DNA from: Candidatus Avichristensenella intestinipullorum
GTDB taxonomy: Bacteria > Bacillota > Clostridia > Christensenellales > Aristaeellaceae
Direction of reading: 5' to 3'
DNA: 64,000 nt
NCBI GenBank assembly: GCA_018713305.1
Contig: DVFI01000092.1
Coordinates: 1-64,000 of the forward strand
A program made the position numbers and the translations under genes. Of this stretch, positions 16,547 to 25,760 are shown piece by piece; within the stretch, counting starts at the first letter, position 1, and the number at the start of each line of letters is the position of its first letter. The notes beneath the pieces are model-generated. The model saw only the letters and a program-made list of their open reading frames with translations. It was not told the DNA's origin and made no database searches.

Positions 16547-17803
16547 TCATGGTTTGTTTTGATTATTATAGCATGCATGCGCCTGGTTGGAAAGCGGCGC
16601 GTCCGCGGAAACCCCCGCCGTCCCGCCGCGCGCGTCGCGATACTTTTTGGGCGACAGGCCGGTCGCGCGCTTGAACACGCGGGTAAAATAGCTCTGGTCC
16701 TCAAAGCCGCACAGCGCCGCGACCTGCGCCAGCGGCACGCGCGCGTCGAGCAGGAAAAGCTTGCTCTTTTCCACGCGCACCTGCCCCAAATAGGTGAACA
16801 GGCTCCTGCCCGTCTCCTCCTTAAAGAGGGCGCTGAGGTACGAGCGGCTCAAATAGACATGGCGTGCCACGTCCTCCAGCGTCACCTTCTGGGCATAGTG
16901 CTCCCGGAGATACTGTATCGCCTTGTACACGGCGTCGGAATGCCGCGCCTGCGCAAAATCAAAGGAACGCTGCATAAAGCGGCGCATCACGCCCGTCAGC
17001 CAGAAGCTGAGCTGCTCAATGGATGTGAACGTCTCCAGCTGGCGCAAATAGGCTTCGTTGGACAGAAAGCTCTCGGAAACGTCCGCGCCCGCATCGATGG
17101 CCGCGCGGGAAAGGAGCACAATCAGCTCCAGAATGCGGGGACGGATGCGCTGCACGTCGAAATGGTTGGCGCAATAAATATGGCCCAGCAGCTCGTTGAG
17201 CAGGCTTTGCGCGCCCTGTCGGTCATGCATGGCGACCAGGCGCTGCAGGCGCTTTTCAAATTCAATCGGATAGGTTTGCGCTTCCCGCGCTTCGTACATG
17301 GCGTTGAGCAGGGATTCCTGGTCCCGGTCCAGCGCGCCGATTCGGGCGCCCTGCGGCAGCGCCGCCGCGCAGCCCGTGGCTGCGGCCACGGCCGCCAGAT
17401 GCGTTACGCGCGCCGGCGGAAGAACGGGCAGCGATTCGGCCTGCGCGGCCAGGCGTTCCTCCGCCAGCGCGGCCAGCGCGTCCTGCTTTTCGCCCATCAA
17501 AAACGGCCCCAACACCATGCCGCCGCACAGCGCGCCGTCCGCGTCGGGCACGGCGGCCGCCACGAACGTCAGCCCCAGCGGGCAAAAATACACGAACTGC
17601 CCGTTCCAGCGGTACGCCTCGTTCAGGCCGTACAGGTGCGTATGCAGCATCTGGCAGCGCGCCAGCGAACAGGCGCGGCAAAAGGCCGGGGCCTCCCCCA
17701 CGAACGCGCGCGCTACCGCGTCCAGCGCGCAGCCCTCCAGACCGCACAGCGCGGAAAGGTGTCGGGTGTATTCCAGGCAGCCATCCATCGGGGCGTCGGA
17801 CAC
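16547..17803 (-). CDS. AraC-family regulator with N-terminal PocR-type sensor
   Basis: A 418-residue transcription factor. The N-terminal third resembles the PocR ligand-binding domain, with paired cysteines in the CRACSLARC and LCGGMV regions. The C-terminal 100 residues form an AraC DNA-binding domain with two helix-turn-helices (TLEDVARHVYLSRSYLSALFKEETG and VPLAQVAALCGFEDQSYFTRVFKRATGLSPKKYR regions). A GTG start with GGAGGG upstream is used; an ATG 15 bases later is possible. It lies 17 bp after a solute-binding protein gene and 12 bp before a dehydrogenase gene, so it may control local carbohydrate use. PocR domains in related regulators bind small hydrocarbon derivatives, so the ligand is unproven. 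Confidence 0.9.
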   Translation of the reverse strand: MSDAPMDGCLEYTRHLSALCGLEGCALDAVARAFVGEAPAFCRACSLARCQMLHTHLYGLNEAYRWNGQFVYFCPLGLTFVAAAVPDADGALCGGMVLGPFLMGEKQDALAALAEERLAAQAESLPVLPPARVTHLAAVAAATGCAAALPQGARIGALDRDQESLLNAMYEAREAQTYPIEFEKRLQRLVAMHDRQGAQSLLNELLGHIYCANHFDVQRIRPRILELIVLLSRAAIDAGADVSESFLSNEAYLRQLETFTSIEQLSFWLTGVMRRFMQRSFDFAQARHSDAVYKAIQYLREHYAQKVTLEDVARHVYLSRSYLSALFKEETGRSLFTYLGQVRVEKSKLFLLDARVPLAQVAALCGFEDQSYFTRVFKRATGLSPKKYRDARGGTAGVSADAPLSNQAHACYNNQNKP

Positions 17804-17820
17804 GGCTCGCTTCCCTCCGT

Positions 17821-19446
17821 CTATTTGACTTGCTCAATGGAAGAGAGCAGTTCGTATTCCCGGATATCGCGCACGGAGCTGTATGGATAGCGGGTCAGCA
17901 CCACGCCGTCGCGCCAGTACAGCGGCCAGAAGGGCAAATCCTGCGCGGCCAGGGCCTGAATATCAAACCATACCTCGCGGAACGTTTCCGCCTCATAGGC
18001 CTTGCGCAGCTCCTGGCACAGCGCGTTCATCTCGTCCGAGCGGTAGCCGGCCGAATTGCCGTACCCGTTGGAAAGCAGGATAAAACTGGGGTCCGGCGGC
18101 GTATCAAAGTTGTACGCGCACAGGAACAGGTCATAGTCCCGCACGTTCGTGGCCAGCTTCTTCATGGCGTTTTCAAAGCTGTACGCGGTCATCGTTGTCT
18201 GGATGCCCACCGCCTTGAGCATGGTCGCAATTTCGTTGGCCGCCTCGCGGCGCAGCGTGCTGCCCGCCTCGTCGTAATACGCCAGGCGCAGGTTCAGCAC
18301 GGTGTCGCCGGACTCGGTGCGCTTGAAGCGATAGCCGTCGTCATTGACGTCCGTCCATCCCAGCCCCTCCAGCAGCTCGATGGCGCGCTGGGGGTTGTAC
18401 TCGTAGCGCACGGTGCTCTCGTTATACAGCCAGGAGGCGGGCGACTCCAGCGTATCGGTGGTGGTCACCATGTCCTGATACACGCCGGTAATCAGCCGGC
18501 TTTTATCAATGGCATAGACGACCGCCTGGCGCATTTCCAGGGTCGCAAGCTGCTTGGCGTTGGACATCATCAGGCATTCCAGCTGGCGCGTGGCATAGTC
18601 GTAGACATTGACGCGGCTGGAAATCGTGCCGCGATAGCGCAGCGCGGACGTGGAGCGCGTCATGACGATGTCCACCTCTTCGGCCTCGAAAGCCGTCAGC
18701 GCCGCGTCGATATCCTCATACCAGATGCCCTTGATTTCGCTGATGTACGGAATGCTGCCGCCCCACCAGTTCTGGTTTCCGGACAGGTAGAGCGTGTCGC
18801 CGGGCGCATAATAATCCATGCGGTACGGGCCCGTGCCCGGAGGATTGTCGTCATAGATGGACTGCGCCTGCAGGACCGGGAACGTCATGATATACAAAAG
18901 GCCATAGTAGGGACGGTCGGTGCGCACGGTCAGGGTATAGTCGTCCTCCGCGGTCCAGGAGGAAATCATGTCCGGCAGCTTGCAATACAGCCCCTTCTGG
19001 TTGTCCTCGCGGCTTTCGTCCCGGGCGATGGCCGCGATGGCGTCCATGGTCGCGGCCACGTCGGACGCCTTCATCTCGCGCCCGTCGTGGAAGTACACGC
19101 CCTGCCGGAGCGTAAAAATCCACACCTGGCCGTTGTTGGAAACCTCCCAGGACTCCGCCAGGCCCAGGCCCATTTCCGGCTGGCGGTCGTCGTTGAGTTC
19201 GACGACGCTTTCATAGACAAGGTCCAGGACGGACACCATGTCCCTGTCCATGATTTCCAGCGGGCGCATCGGCAAATCGCTCGGCGAAATGAGCGCCACG
19301 CGGACGGAGGTGGGTACGGAGGACGCCAGGGCGCAGACGGGCGCCAGCAGCGCCGCGCACAGCGCCAGCGCCGACAGCCTAAGCGCCTTCTTCCGCCGGC
19401 TCCTGCGTGGGTTGCGGGGCGTAATAGTGCCGGGTATAGATTTCAT
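17821..19446 (-). CDS. ABC transporter solute-binding protein, family 5
   Basis: A 541-residue extracytoplasmic binding protein of the oligopeptide/nickel type (SBP family 5). A basic N-terminus is followed by a hydrophobic signal (LRLSALALCAALLAPVCALA, about 22-41); no clear lipobox. The body has the family pattern LAESWEVSNNGQVWIFTLRQGVYFHDG and later VYAIDKSRLI, and YDLFLCAYNFDTPPDP near the C-terminus. The ATG at 19446 overlaps the end of the lytic transglycosylase gene by 68 bp; no later start would keep the signal peptide. No permease or ATPase gene is adjacent, so it is an orphan that must use a transporter encoded elsewhere. Confidence 0.88.
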   Translation of the reverse strand: MKSIPGTITPRNPRRSRRKKALRLSALALCAALLAPVCALASSVPTSVRVALISPSDLPMRPLEIMDRDMVSVLDLVYESVVELNDDRQPEMGLGLAESWEVSNNGQVWIFTLRQGVYFHDGREMKASDVAATMDAIAAIARDESREDNQKGLYCKLPDMISSWTAEDDYTLTVRTDRPYYGLLYIMTFPVLQAQSIYDDNPPGTGPYRMDYYAPGDTLYLSGNQNWWGGSIPYISEIKGIWYEDIDAALTAFEAEEVDIVMTRSTSALRYRGTISSRVNVYDYATRQLECLMMSNAKQLATLEMRQAVVYAIDKSRLITGVYQDMVTTTDTLESPASWLYNESTVRYEYNPQRAIELLEGLGWTDVNDDGYRFKRTESGDTVLNLRLAYYDEAGSTLRREAANEIATMLKAVGIQTTMTAYSFENAMKKLATNVRDYDLFLCAYNFDTPPDPSFILLSNGYGNSAGYRSDEMNALCQELRKAYEAETFREVWFDIQALAAQDLPFWPLYWRDGVVLTRYPYSSVRDIREYELLSSIEQVK

Positions 19447-20188
19447 AGGCGTTCACCACCCTTTGTACGTATTGCCGGGTATCGTCCGTAGGGATGCGCT
19501 CCAGCGTATAGCCGTCCGAGGAGTTTTCCGGGTTCTGCAGCCAGGCGTCCACGTTGCCCTGGCCCGCGTGATACCCCGCGGCCATCTTGACGATGTCGCC
19601 GTCAAACCGGCGCGAAAGATAGCCCAAATACCAGGTGCCAAAGCGGATATTGGTTTCGGGGTTGAAGAGCAGGTCAAAGGTATAGCCCTCCTCTTCGTTC
19701 AGCTTTTCCGCAATCCACTGGCCCGTATCTTCCATGATTTGCATCAGGCCGCGCGCGCCCAGGCTGGAGACCGCATTGGGGTCAAACCGGCTTTCATGGT
19801 AAATCACCGCCGCCACCAGCGCCGGGTCCAGCCCCTGCTCGTAGCTGTAATCTTCGATGAAGTCCCGGAAGAGCAGCTTATAGGTCGCCTCTTCCTCCTC
19901 CCATTGCTGCCGGCGCAGCGCCTCGGCGCGCTCGGCCTCGCGCGCATGCCAGGCGTCAATGGCGACGACGCCCGTCAGCACGAACACGGCCGTCAGCAGC
20001 AGCGCCGCAACCACCCAGAAAATCGGGGGCTGGCGGCTGAAAAACGAAGGCGGCTCGGGCGCGGTCGTCAACACCGCGGTGTCCTCCCACGGGCCTTCCT
20101 GCAGCTGGCGCGGGGGCAGGCCGCACTGCGCGCGACGCGCCGCGCTGCGCGGACGTCGCGGGGGCGGCATGGGTGAAAACTGGCTCAT
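19379..20188 (-). CDS. Membrane-anchored lytic transglycosylase (SLT domain)
   Basis: A 269-residue cell-wall enzyme. It has a cytoplasmic Pro/Arg-rich segment (1-56), one transmembrane helix (57-77, FWVVAALLLTAVFVLTGVVAI) and an extracytoplasmic SLT domain. The catalytic glutamate is E132 in YHESRFDPNAV, followed by GARGLMQIME and AAGYHAGQGNVDAWL, matching the goose-lysozyme-like MltE/Slt family. The start was set at the ATG that overlaps the coaE stop by four bases (ATGA), with AAAGGAG upstream. It cleaves peptidoglycan glycan strands, by family. Confidence 0.9.
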   Translation of the reverse strand: MSQFSPMPPPRRPRSAARRAQCGLPPRQLQEGPWEDTAVLTTAPEPPSFFSRQPPIFWVVAALLLTAVFVLTGVVAIDAWHAREAERAEALRRQQWEEEEATYKLLFRDFIEDYSYEQGLDPALVAAVIYHESRFDPNAVSSLGARGLMQIMEDTGQWIAEKLNEEEGYTFDLLFNPETNIRFGTWYLGYLSRRFDGDIVKMAAGYHAGQGNVDAWLQNPENSSDGYTLERIPTDDTRQYVQRVVNAYEIYTRHYYAPQPTQEPAEEGA

Positions 20189-20763
20189 ACGTTCTCCTTT
20201 GCGTGCAAAAGCGCCCGCGTCCACAGGGCGCGCAGGCGCGCCTGCGTCTGTTCCAGGGGACCGGAGGTATCAATGGCGCAATCCGCGCGGCGCAGCTTTT
20301 CCTCCGTGGGCATCTGGCTCCGGATTCGGGCCAGGGCCGCCTCCCGCGCAAGCCCGTCCCGCTCCATCACGCGCGCCAGCTGTACGTCCGTCGGCACATG
20401 CACCACCCAGATTTCGTCGCACAGGTCGTCCATGCCCGCCTCGAACAGCAGCGGCACGTCCAGCACCGCGGCCGGCGCGTCCAGCGCCGCCACCGCCTCC
20501 TGCATCGCGCGGCGAACCAGCGGATGCACCATGGCGTTGAGCGCGCGGCGCTCCTGCTCGTCGGCGAATATGCGCGCCGCCAGCGCGCGGCGGTCCAGCG
20601 TTCCAAAGCGCTTCATCACCGCGTCGGCCGCGGCGCCGCCCGGACCGGTCAGCGCGCGCGCAATCTCGTCCGCGTCGACGACGGCCGCGCCCAACTCCGA
20701 AAGCATCCGGGCTGCCGTGCTTTTTCCCGAGGCGATACCGCCCGTCAATCCGATAACCCACAT
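20185..20763 (-). CDS. coaE: Dephospho-CoA kinase
   Basis: Last step of coenzyme A synthesis, phosphorylating the 3'-hydroxyl of dephospho-CoA. The 192-residue protein has the Walker A GLTGGIASGKST at residues 5-16, DADEIAR at about 30-36 and the LDVPLLFEAGMD block, all typical of CoaE. The length is normal. It lies 74 bp downstream of polA, an arrangement common in Firmicutes, and its stop overlaps the start of the lytic transglycosylase gene. Confidence 0.95.
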   Translation of the reverse strand: MWVIGLTGGIASGKSTAARMLSELGAAVVDADEIARALTGPGGAAADAVMKRFGTLDRRALAARIFADEQERRALNAMVHPLVRRAMQEAVAALDAPAAVLDVPLLFEAGMDDLCDEIWVVHVPTDVQLARVMERDGLAREAALARIRSQMPTEEKLRRADCAIDTSGPLEQTQARLRALWTRALLHAKENV

Positions 20764-20837
20764 ACCCCGTTTTCCTCTCCCGTAAGGCCCTCCGGCTCCT
20801 ACACTAAACGAATCAGCAAAACGATTTCGTGCAGCGG

Positions 20838-23417
20838 CTACTTGGCCTCAAGCCATGTGCGGCCCGTATGCACCTCGGCTTTCAGTGGCACGCGCAGCGA
20901 CGCGACGCTCTCCATACAGGCTGTCAGGAGCGCCGAAACGTCCTCGCAGGCTTCGGGCGCGCACTCGACAATCAGCTCGTCATGCACCTGCAGGATAAGC
21001 CGCGCGGGCAGCTTTTGCCGGGCCAGCTCCTCCCGCACGCGCACCATCGCCAGCTTGATGATGTCCGCCGCCGCTCCCTGCACGGGCGTGTTCATCGCCG
21101 CGCGCTCGCCGAAAGCGCGGGTGTTGTAGTTGCTGCTGGACAGCTCCGGCAACGGCCGGCGGCGGCCGAAGAGGGTCTGCGCGTACCCCAGCGCCTTGCC
21201 GTCGGCCACGGCCTTGTCCATATAGCGCTGCACGCCCGGATACCGCTGAAAATAGCGCTCGATAAACGCCGCCGCCTCCTTGCGCGTCATGCCGACGTTG
21301 CGGGCCAGCCCGAAATCGCTGATGCCGTAGACGATGCCGAAATTGACGGCCTTGGCCGCCGAGCGCATCTGCGGCGTGACGTCCGCCTGGTCCACGCCGT
21401 AGACCAGCGCAGCGGTACGGGCATGGATGTCCTGTCCTTCGCAAAACGCCGCAATCATGTTTTCGTCCCCGGACAGATGGGCCAGAATGCGCAGCTCAAT
21501 CTGCGAATAGTCGGCGTCCACCAGCATCCACCCCGGGCGCGCGACAAACGCGCGGCGGATGTCGCGTCCCATCTCCGTGCGCACGGGGATGTTTTGCAAA
21601 TTGGGCTCGTTGGAGGACAGGCGTCCGGTCACGGTGGCAATCTGGTCAAAGGAGGAGCGGACGCGCCCGTCCGGACCGATGCGGGGCAGCAGGCCCGCGA
21701 TATAGGTCGCGTTGAGCTTGGCGACCTGCCGGTACTCCAGGATTTTCCCGACCGCCGGATGCAGGGGGCGCAGGCCCTCGAGGGTATCGGCGTCGGTGGA
21801 CGGCCCGCGCTGGGTTTTCCGCCCCGCAGGCAGGCCCAGACGCCCGTAGAGCACCTCCGCAAGCTGTTTGGGGCTGTTGAGGTTAAACGGCTCGCCTCCG
21901 GTCAAATCATAAATCTGGGCGCGCAGTTCGTTTTCCAGGGCGGTAAACCTGTCGCCCAGGCGCTCCAGCTCCGCCCGGTCCACCGCAAAGCCCTCCCGCT
22001 CCATATCCAGCAGCGCGCGCATCAGCGGCATTTCGATGTCGCGGTACAGCGCGGTCATGCCGGCATCCTCCATCTCCCGCGCATGCCGCTCGCATATGTC
22101 CCACAGCGCGCCGGCGTCCGCCTCCACCCCCTCGCCCAGCGCGGCCTCGAGCGTGCGGGGCGGACGGATGGGCGAAAGCAGCCAGCCGGACAGGAGCGCG
22201 TCGTCCGCCGCGCACGTTCCATCCAGTCGCAGGCCCAGGCCGTCCAGCGCATGCAGGAAGCGCTTTGCGTCAAACAGCCGCAAGGCGCCCGGCCTTTCCA
22301 GCAGGGGGCGCAGCGCATCGAAGGCGTCGCGGGGGTCCAGGCCCTCGGAGAGCAAATCCTGCCGCAGCGGCACGCGCGCGCGGCCGCCGGGATAGGCCAG
22401 GGTAATGTCCTGTCCCCACGCCAGCGCGCAGACCGGGGCGGCCTGGGCCCACCGCGCCACCGCCTCCGGAGTGTCCAGCACCTGCGCCTCTTCCCGCTCC
22501 GCCTGCGCGGAAGACGGCCGCTGCTCCCCCGGCGCGGCGTCCTGCCCGCCGCGGGCGCGTATAATCTGCTCCAGGCGCGGCAGGAGTGACCGGAACGAGA
22601 GGGCTTCAAACGCGTCCCGCGCGCCGGACAGCGTGCCCAGACGGCAGTCCTCCGGCGCCAGCGGCAGCGGCGCGTCCCGGCAGATGGTCGCCAGCCACAG
22701 CGACTGTTCCGCCTGGGCCCGGTGTTCCTGCAGGCGCTCGCCCACTTTTCCCTTTTGTTCCTGCGCGTGCCGGAGCGTCTCCTCCAGCGTCCCGTACTGC
22801 GCCAGCAGGCGCACGGCCGTCTTCTCGCCCACGCCCGGCACGCCGGGGATGTTGTCGGAGCTGTCCCCCATCAGGCCCTTCAAATCGGGGATTTGCGCGG
22901 GAGAGACGCCATAGACGGCCTGCACGGTCTGCGGGTCGAATTCCACGGTGTCGGTGATGCCGCGGCGGGTGTAGAGCACATGCGTGCGCTCGGTCACGAG
23001 CTGCAGCGCGTCGCGGTCGCCGGTCACCAGCAGCGCCGGCAGGCTCTGCTCCTCGCACAGGCGCGCCAGCGTGCCCAGGATATCGTCCGCCTCATAGGCG
23101 GGCGTCTCGACGACGGCGGCGCCCATGTCGCGCAGCAGCGCCTTCACGCGGGGAAACTGCGGCTTCAGGGCTTCGTCCGTCGGTTTTCGCGTGCCCTTAT
23201 AGTCCGGGTAGGCCTCATGACGAAACGTCGGGCCATGCATGTCAAAGGCAACCGCCAGATGCGTAGGTTCGTATTCCCGCAGGACCTTCAGCAGCATGCC
23301 GGTAAAGCCGTACAGGGCGTTTGTCGGTTCTCCCTGCGCATCGTCCAGGCGGGCGATGGCGTGAAAGGCGCGATGCATGAGGCTGTTGCCGTCCACGGCA
23401 ATCAAAAGACGGTTCAT
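20838..23417 (-). CDS. polA: DNA polymerase I, proofreading domain degenerate
   Basis: Repair and Okazaki-fragment processing polymerase, 859 residues. The N-terminal 5'-3' exonuclease (about 1-290) has AFDMHGPTFRHE, GDRDALQL and a helix-hairpin-helix GVPGVGEKTA. The middle region keeps the fold but lacks the acidic DxE of a working 3'-5' exonuclease (it reads VCALAWGQ), as in Bacillus and Thermus enzymes. The polymerase domain shows motif A DADYSQIELR, the O-helix AKAVNFGIVYG and motif C VHDELIVE. The ATG at 23417 has AAGGAG six bases upstream; longer in-frame starts lack one. Confidence 0.96.
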   Translation of the reverse strand: MNRLLIAVDGNSLMHRAFHAIARLDDAQGEPTNALYGFTGMLLKVLREYEPTHLAVAFDMHGPTFRHEAYPDYKGTRKPTDEALKPQFPRVKALLRDMGAAVVETPAYEADDILGTLARLCEEQSLPALLVTGDRDALQLVTERTHVLYTRRGITDTVEFDPQTVQAVYGVSPAQIPDLKGLMGDSSDNIPGVPGVGEKTAVRLLAQYGTLEETLRHAQEQKGKVGERLQEHRAQAEQSLWLATICRDAPLPLAPEDCRLGTLSGARDAFEALSFRSLLPRLEQIIRARGGQDAAPGEQRPSSAQAEREEAQVLDTPEAVARWAQAAPVCALAWGQDITLAYPGGRARVPLRQDLLSEGLDPRDAFDALRPLLERPGALRLFDAKRFLHALDGLGLRLDGTCAADDALLSGWLLSPIRPPRTLEAALGEGVEADAGALWDICERHAREMEDAGMTALYRDIEMPLMRALLDMEREGFAVDRAELERLGDRFTALENELRAQIYDLTGGEPFNLNSPKQLAEVLYGRLGLPAGRKTQRGPSTDADTLEGLRPLHPAVGKILEYRQVAKLNATYIAGLLPRIGPDGRVRSSFDQIATVTGRLSSNEPNLQNIPVRTEMGRDIRRAFVARPGWMLVDADYSQIELRILAHLSGDENMIAAFCEGQDIHARTAALVYGVDQADVTPQMRSAAKAVNFGIVYGISDFGLARNVGMTRKEAAAFIERYFQRYPGVQRYMDKAVADGKALGYAQTLFGRRRPLPELSSSNYNTRAFGERAAMNTPVQGAAADIIKLAMVRVREELARQKLPARLILQVHDELIVECAPEACEDVSALLTACMESVASLRVPLKAEVHTGRTWLEAK

Positions 23418-23462
23418 AGGCTCTCCTTCCCGGCGCATGGGCGCAGACCTGTCAATGATAGC

Positions 23463-23492
23463 ATTGTACCACACCCCGCCGCCTTTCATCAA
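23463..23492 (-). promoter_or_regulatory. Candidate polA promoter
   Basis: On the minus strand TTGATG (23487-23492), 18 nt, TACAAT (23463-23468), about 45 bp upstream of the polA ATG. It is divergent from the rex promoter, with 15 bp between them. Confidence 0.55.
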
Positions 23493-23507
23493 ATCGTACC
23501 GGAGGGC

Positions 23508-23537
23508 TTGCCTGTTTTTTGTCACACATGGTATACT
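23508..23537 (+). promoter_or_regulatory. Candidate rex promoter
   Basis: TTGCCT (23508-23513), 18 nt including a T-run, then TATACT (23532-23537). The rex ATG lies 30 bp further. I saw no clear TTGTTAA-type Rex operator here. Confidence 0.55.
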
Positions 23538-23566
23538 AACGGCAAAGCGAGTTTGGGGGAACCGGC

Positions 23567-24232
23567 ATGCATCAACGAGATCGGGTATCCGACGCGGTAG
23601 TCCGCCGCCTTCCGGGATACTATCGCCATCTGCGGGAGCTGGAAGCGCAGGGCGTGTTGCGCCTGTCTTCCCGGGCGCTGGGCGAGCGCATGGGGCTTAC
23701 TGCCTCGCAGATTCGGCAGGATATGAACTGCTTCGGCGGCTTCGGCCAGCAGGGATACGGGTATTATGTGCCCAACCTCAAGCGCCGCATCGGGGAAATC
23801 CTGGGCGTGGACACGCCGCACCACATGGTCATCGTCGGTGCGGGCAATATCGGGCGCGCCGTGGCTTCGTATCCGACCTTCCGCAAGGAAGGGTTTGTGG
23901 TGGACGCGCTTTTTGACGTCGATCCGGCGCTTATCGGCCAGGTTTTGCAGGGCGTTGAGGTATGGCCCGCCGGAGAACTGAGAAACTATCTGGCAGAGCA
24001 TGCCGTGGACATCGTGGTCATCGCGACGCCCGCCGACAGCGCGCGTGCCGTGCTGGACACGGCGGCGGAGGCCGGCGTGCGCGCGGTATGGAATTTCGCT
24101 CCGGTGGATTTGACCGCGCCGGATAAAATGGAGCTTGGCAACGTACATTTAAGCGACAGCCTGATGGCGCTGTCGTTCCGCATGCATGAGCGCGCGCTGA
24201 TGGACGAGGGCGGCTCGGGCTGGCGGCGGTAG
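23567..24232 (+). CDS. rex: Redox-sensing transcriptional repressor Rex
   Basis: Dimeric repressor that senses the NADH/NAD+ ratio and controls fermentation and respiration genes. The 221-residue protein has an N-terminal winged helix (LSSRALGERMGLTASQIRQDMNCFG, about 33-57). A Rossmann domain follows with VIVGAGNIGRA near 88-98, and a C-terminal swapped helix (NVHLSDSLMALSFRMHE). The length is usual. GGGGGAACC provides a modest ribosome site. The vanW-type gene follows 20 bp later. The glycolytic and anaerobic genes nearby are plausible but unproven targets. Confidence 0.95.
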   Translation: MHQRDRVSDAVVRRLPGYYRHLRELEAQGVLRLSSRALGERMGLTASQIRQDMNCFGGFGQQGYGYYVPNLKRRIGEILGVDTPHHMVIVGAGNIGRAVASYPTFRKEGFVVDALFDVDPALIGQVLQGVEVWPAGELRNYLAEHAVDIVVIATPADSARAVLDTAAEAGVRAVWNFAPVDLTAPDKMELGNVHLSDSLMALSFRMHERALMDEGGSGWRR

Positions 24233-24252
24233 GCCAGGAAAAGGAGAGGACA

Positions 24253-25698
24253 TTGAAGCAGAAACTTCCCAACGGTCGCGCGCGGCGCAAGCGTTTTCTC
24301 TGGTGGACGTTGCCGGTCATCACGCTGATGGCCTGCGCGCTTTTTTTCGCGTATGTCACGGCCAGCGAGCAGCTGTCCGCCTATGAGGAGTTTGAGCGCA
24401 TGCGCGCGGAAGTGTCGCGCGACACGTTTTACGACGGCATTTCCATCGACGGCGTGGCGCTGGGCGGCATGACGATGGACGAGGCGCGCGCGGCGCTGGC
24501 AGACCGGCAGACGGTGCAGGCGGATTCCTTCGAGCTGTTCCTGGACGCCGGGGAAATGACCTGGCGCATTTCTTCCCAGGAAGTGCCCATGTCCTGGAAC
24601 ACCGAGGAGCTTTTGCAGCGCGCGTGGGCCATCGGCCGTGCCGGCACGCTCGAGGAGCGCTATGCCGCCATCCGCAAGCTGAAGGAGCCCGGCCTGTCCG
24701 TCGCCTATTTCAGCGAGTTTACCTATGACCGCCAGGCCGTGCGCGCGCTGACGGACGAGGTGGCCGCCCGCCTGACCGTCGAGCCGAAAAACGCGTCGGT
24801 CGTCGCCTTTAACGTCACCGACCGCACCTTTGCCTTCTCCGACGAGCAGATGGGCCAGCGTGTGGACGCCGAGGCGCTCTACCAGACCGTCGTCGCCATG
24901 CTCGACCAGGGCAGCTACGGCGCGACCGTTCCCGTATCCGTGCAGACGGTTTCGCCCAGCGTCACCCGGGCGCAGCTGGAAGCCAACTATGGCCTGATTT
25001 CCACCTACACCACGAAAACCACCAGCAACGAAAACCGCAACACCAACATCCGCCTGGCCGCGGAGGCGTTCAACGGGCTGATGATTGCTCCGGGCGAGGA
25101 AATCTCCTTTAACGAAACCACCGGCGAGCGGACGCGCGAAAAAGGGTATCTCGAAGCGGGCGCCATCGAAAACGGCCGCACGGTCCAGGAGGTGGGCGGC
25201 GGCGTGTGCCAGGTGTCCTCCACGCTGTTCAACACGCTCCTGCGCGCCAATTTTGACATCGTCACGCGCCGGCCCCACGCCTGGCCGTCGGACTATGTGC
25301 CGCGCGGCGAGGACGCCACGGTGGACTGGCCGCGCCTGGATTTGGTCATGCGCAACACCAGCGAAGCCCCCGTTTTCCTGGCCGCATGGTACGAAGACCG
25401 AACGGTGACGGTGGAAGCGTACGGGCTGTCGCTGGGAGAAGGGCTGAGCATTGATTTGTGGTCGGAGACCTCCTACACCAAGACCCCCACGGAAATTGTC
25501 GAGACATACAACCCGGATTTGCCCGTGGGCACGCGGGAGAAGGTTAAGGACGCGCGCACGGGCTATCGCGTGGAGACGTATAAGCTCTGGCTGCAAAACG
25601 GCGTGGAAATCTCGCGCGAGTATCTGTATACGTCGGAATACGCGACCATCTACGAGGAATACGAGTACAACTACGGCTACGAACCCGAGGAGCCCTGA
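24253..25698 (+). CDS. VanW-family membrane-anchored cell-surface protein
   Basis: A 481-residue protein starting at TTG with AAAGGAGAGG upstream. It has one N-terminal transmembrane helix (LWWTLPVITLMACALFFAYV, about 16-35) and a YoaR-like putative peptidoglycan-binding region with GISIDGVALGGMTMDEA. The VanW domain around residues 250-400 contains FNETTGERTREKGY and the invariant VGGGVCQVSSTLFN. A G5-like tail ends the protein. VanW occurs in vancomycin-resistance clusters, but its activity is not established and no van genes are here, so a cell-envelope role is the safe inference. Confidence 0.9.
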   Translation: MKQKLPNGRARRKRFLWWTLPVITLMACALFFAYVTASEQLSAYEEFERMRAEVSRDTFYDGISIDGVALGGMTMDEARAALADRQTVQADSFELFLDAGEMTWRISSQEVPMSWNTEELLQRAWAIGRAGTLEERYAAIRKLKEPGLSVAYFSEFTYDRQAVRALTDEVAARLTVEPKNASVVAFNVTDRTFAFSDEQMGQRVDAEALYQTVVAMLDQGSYGATVPVSVQTVSPSVTRAQLEANYGLISTYTTKTTSNENRNTNIRLAAEAFNGLMIAPGEEISFNETTGERTREKGYLEAGAIENGRTVQEVGGGVCQVSSTLFNTLLRANFDIVTRRPHAWPSDYVPRGEDATVDWPRLDLVMRNTSEAPVFLAAWYEDRTVTVEAYGLSLGEGLSIDLWSETSYTKTPTEIVETYNPDLPVGTREKVKDARTGYRVETYKLWLQNGVEISREYLYTSEYATIYEEYEYNYGYEPEEP

Positions 25699-25716
25699 GA
25701 TGCCCGAACGGCCATG

Positions 25717-25759
25717 AAAAACGCCCCTTCTGCATATCCATGGCAGAGGGGGTGTTTTT
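25717..25759 (+). terminator. Terminator-like hairpin after vanW overlapping the bofA ribosome site
   Basis: A nearly perfect 17-bp stem (25717-25733 with 25743-25759) ending in TGTTTTT. The 3' arm contains AGAGGGGG, the Shine-Dalgarno of bofA, whose ATG starts two bases later. It could limit both read-through and bofA translation. Confidence 0.65.
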
Positions 25760-25760
25760 G

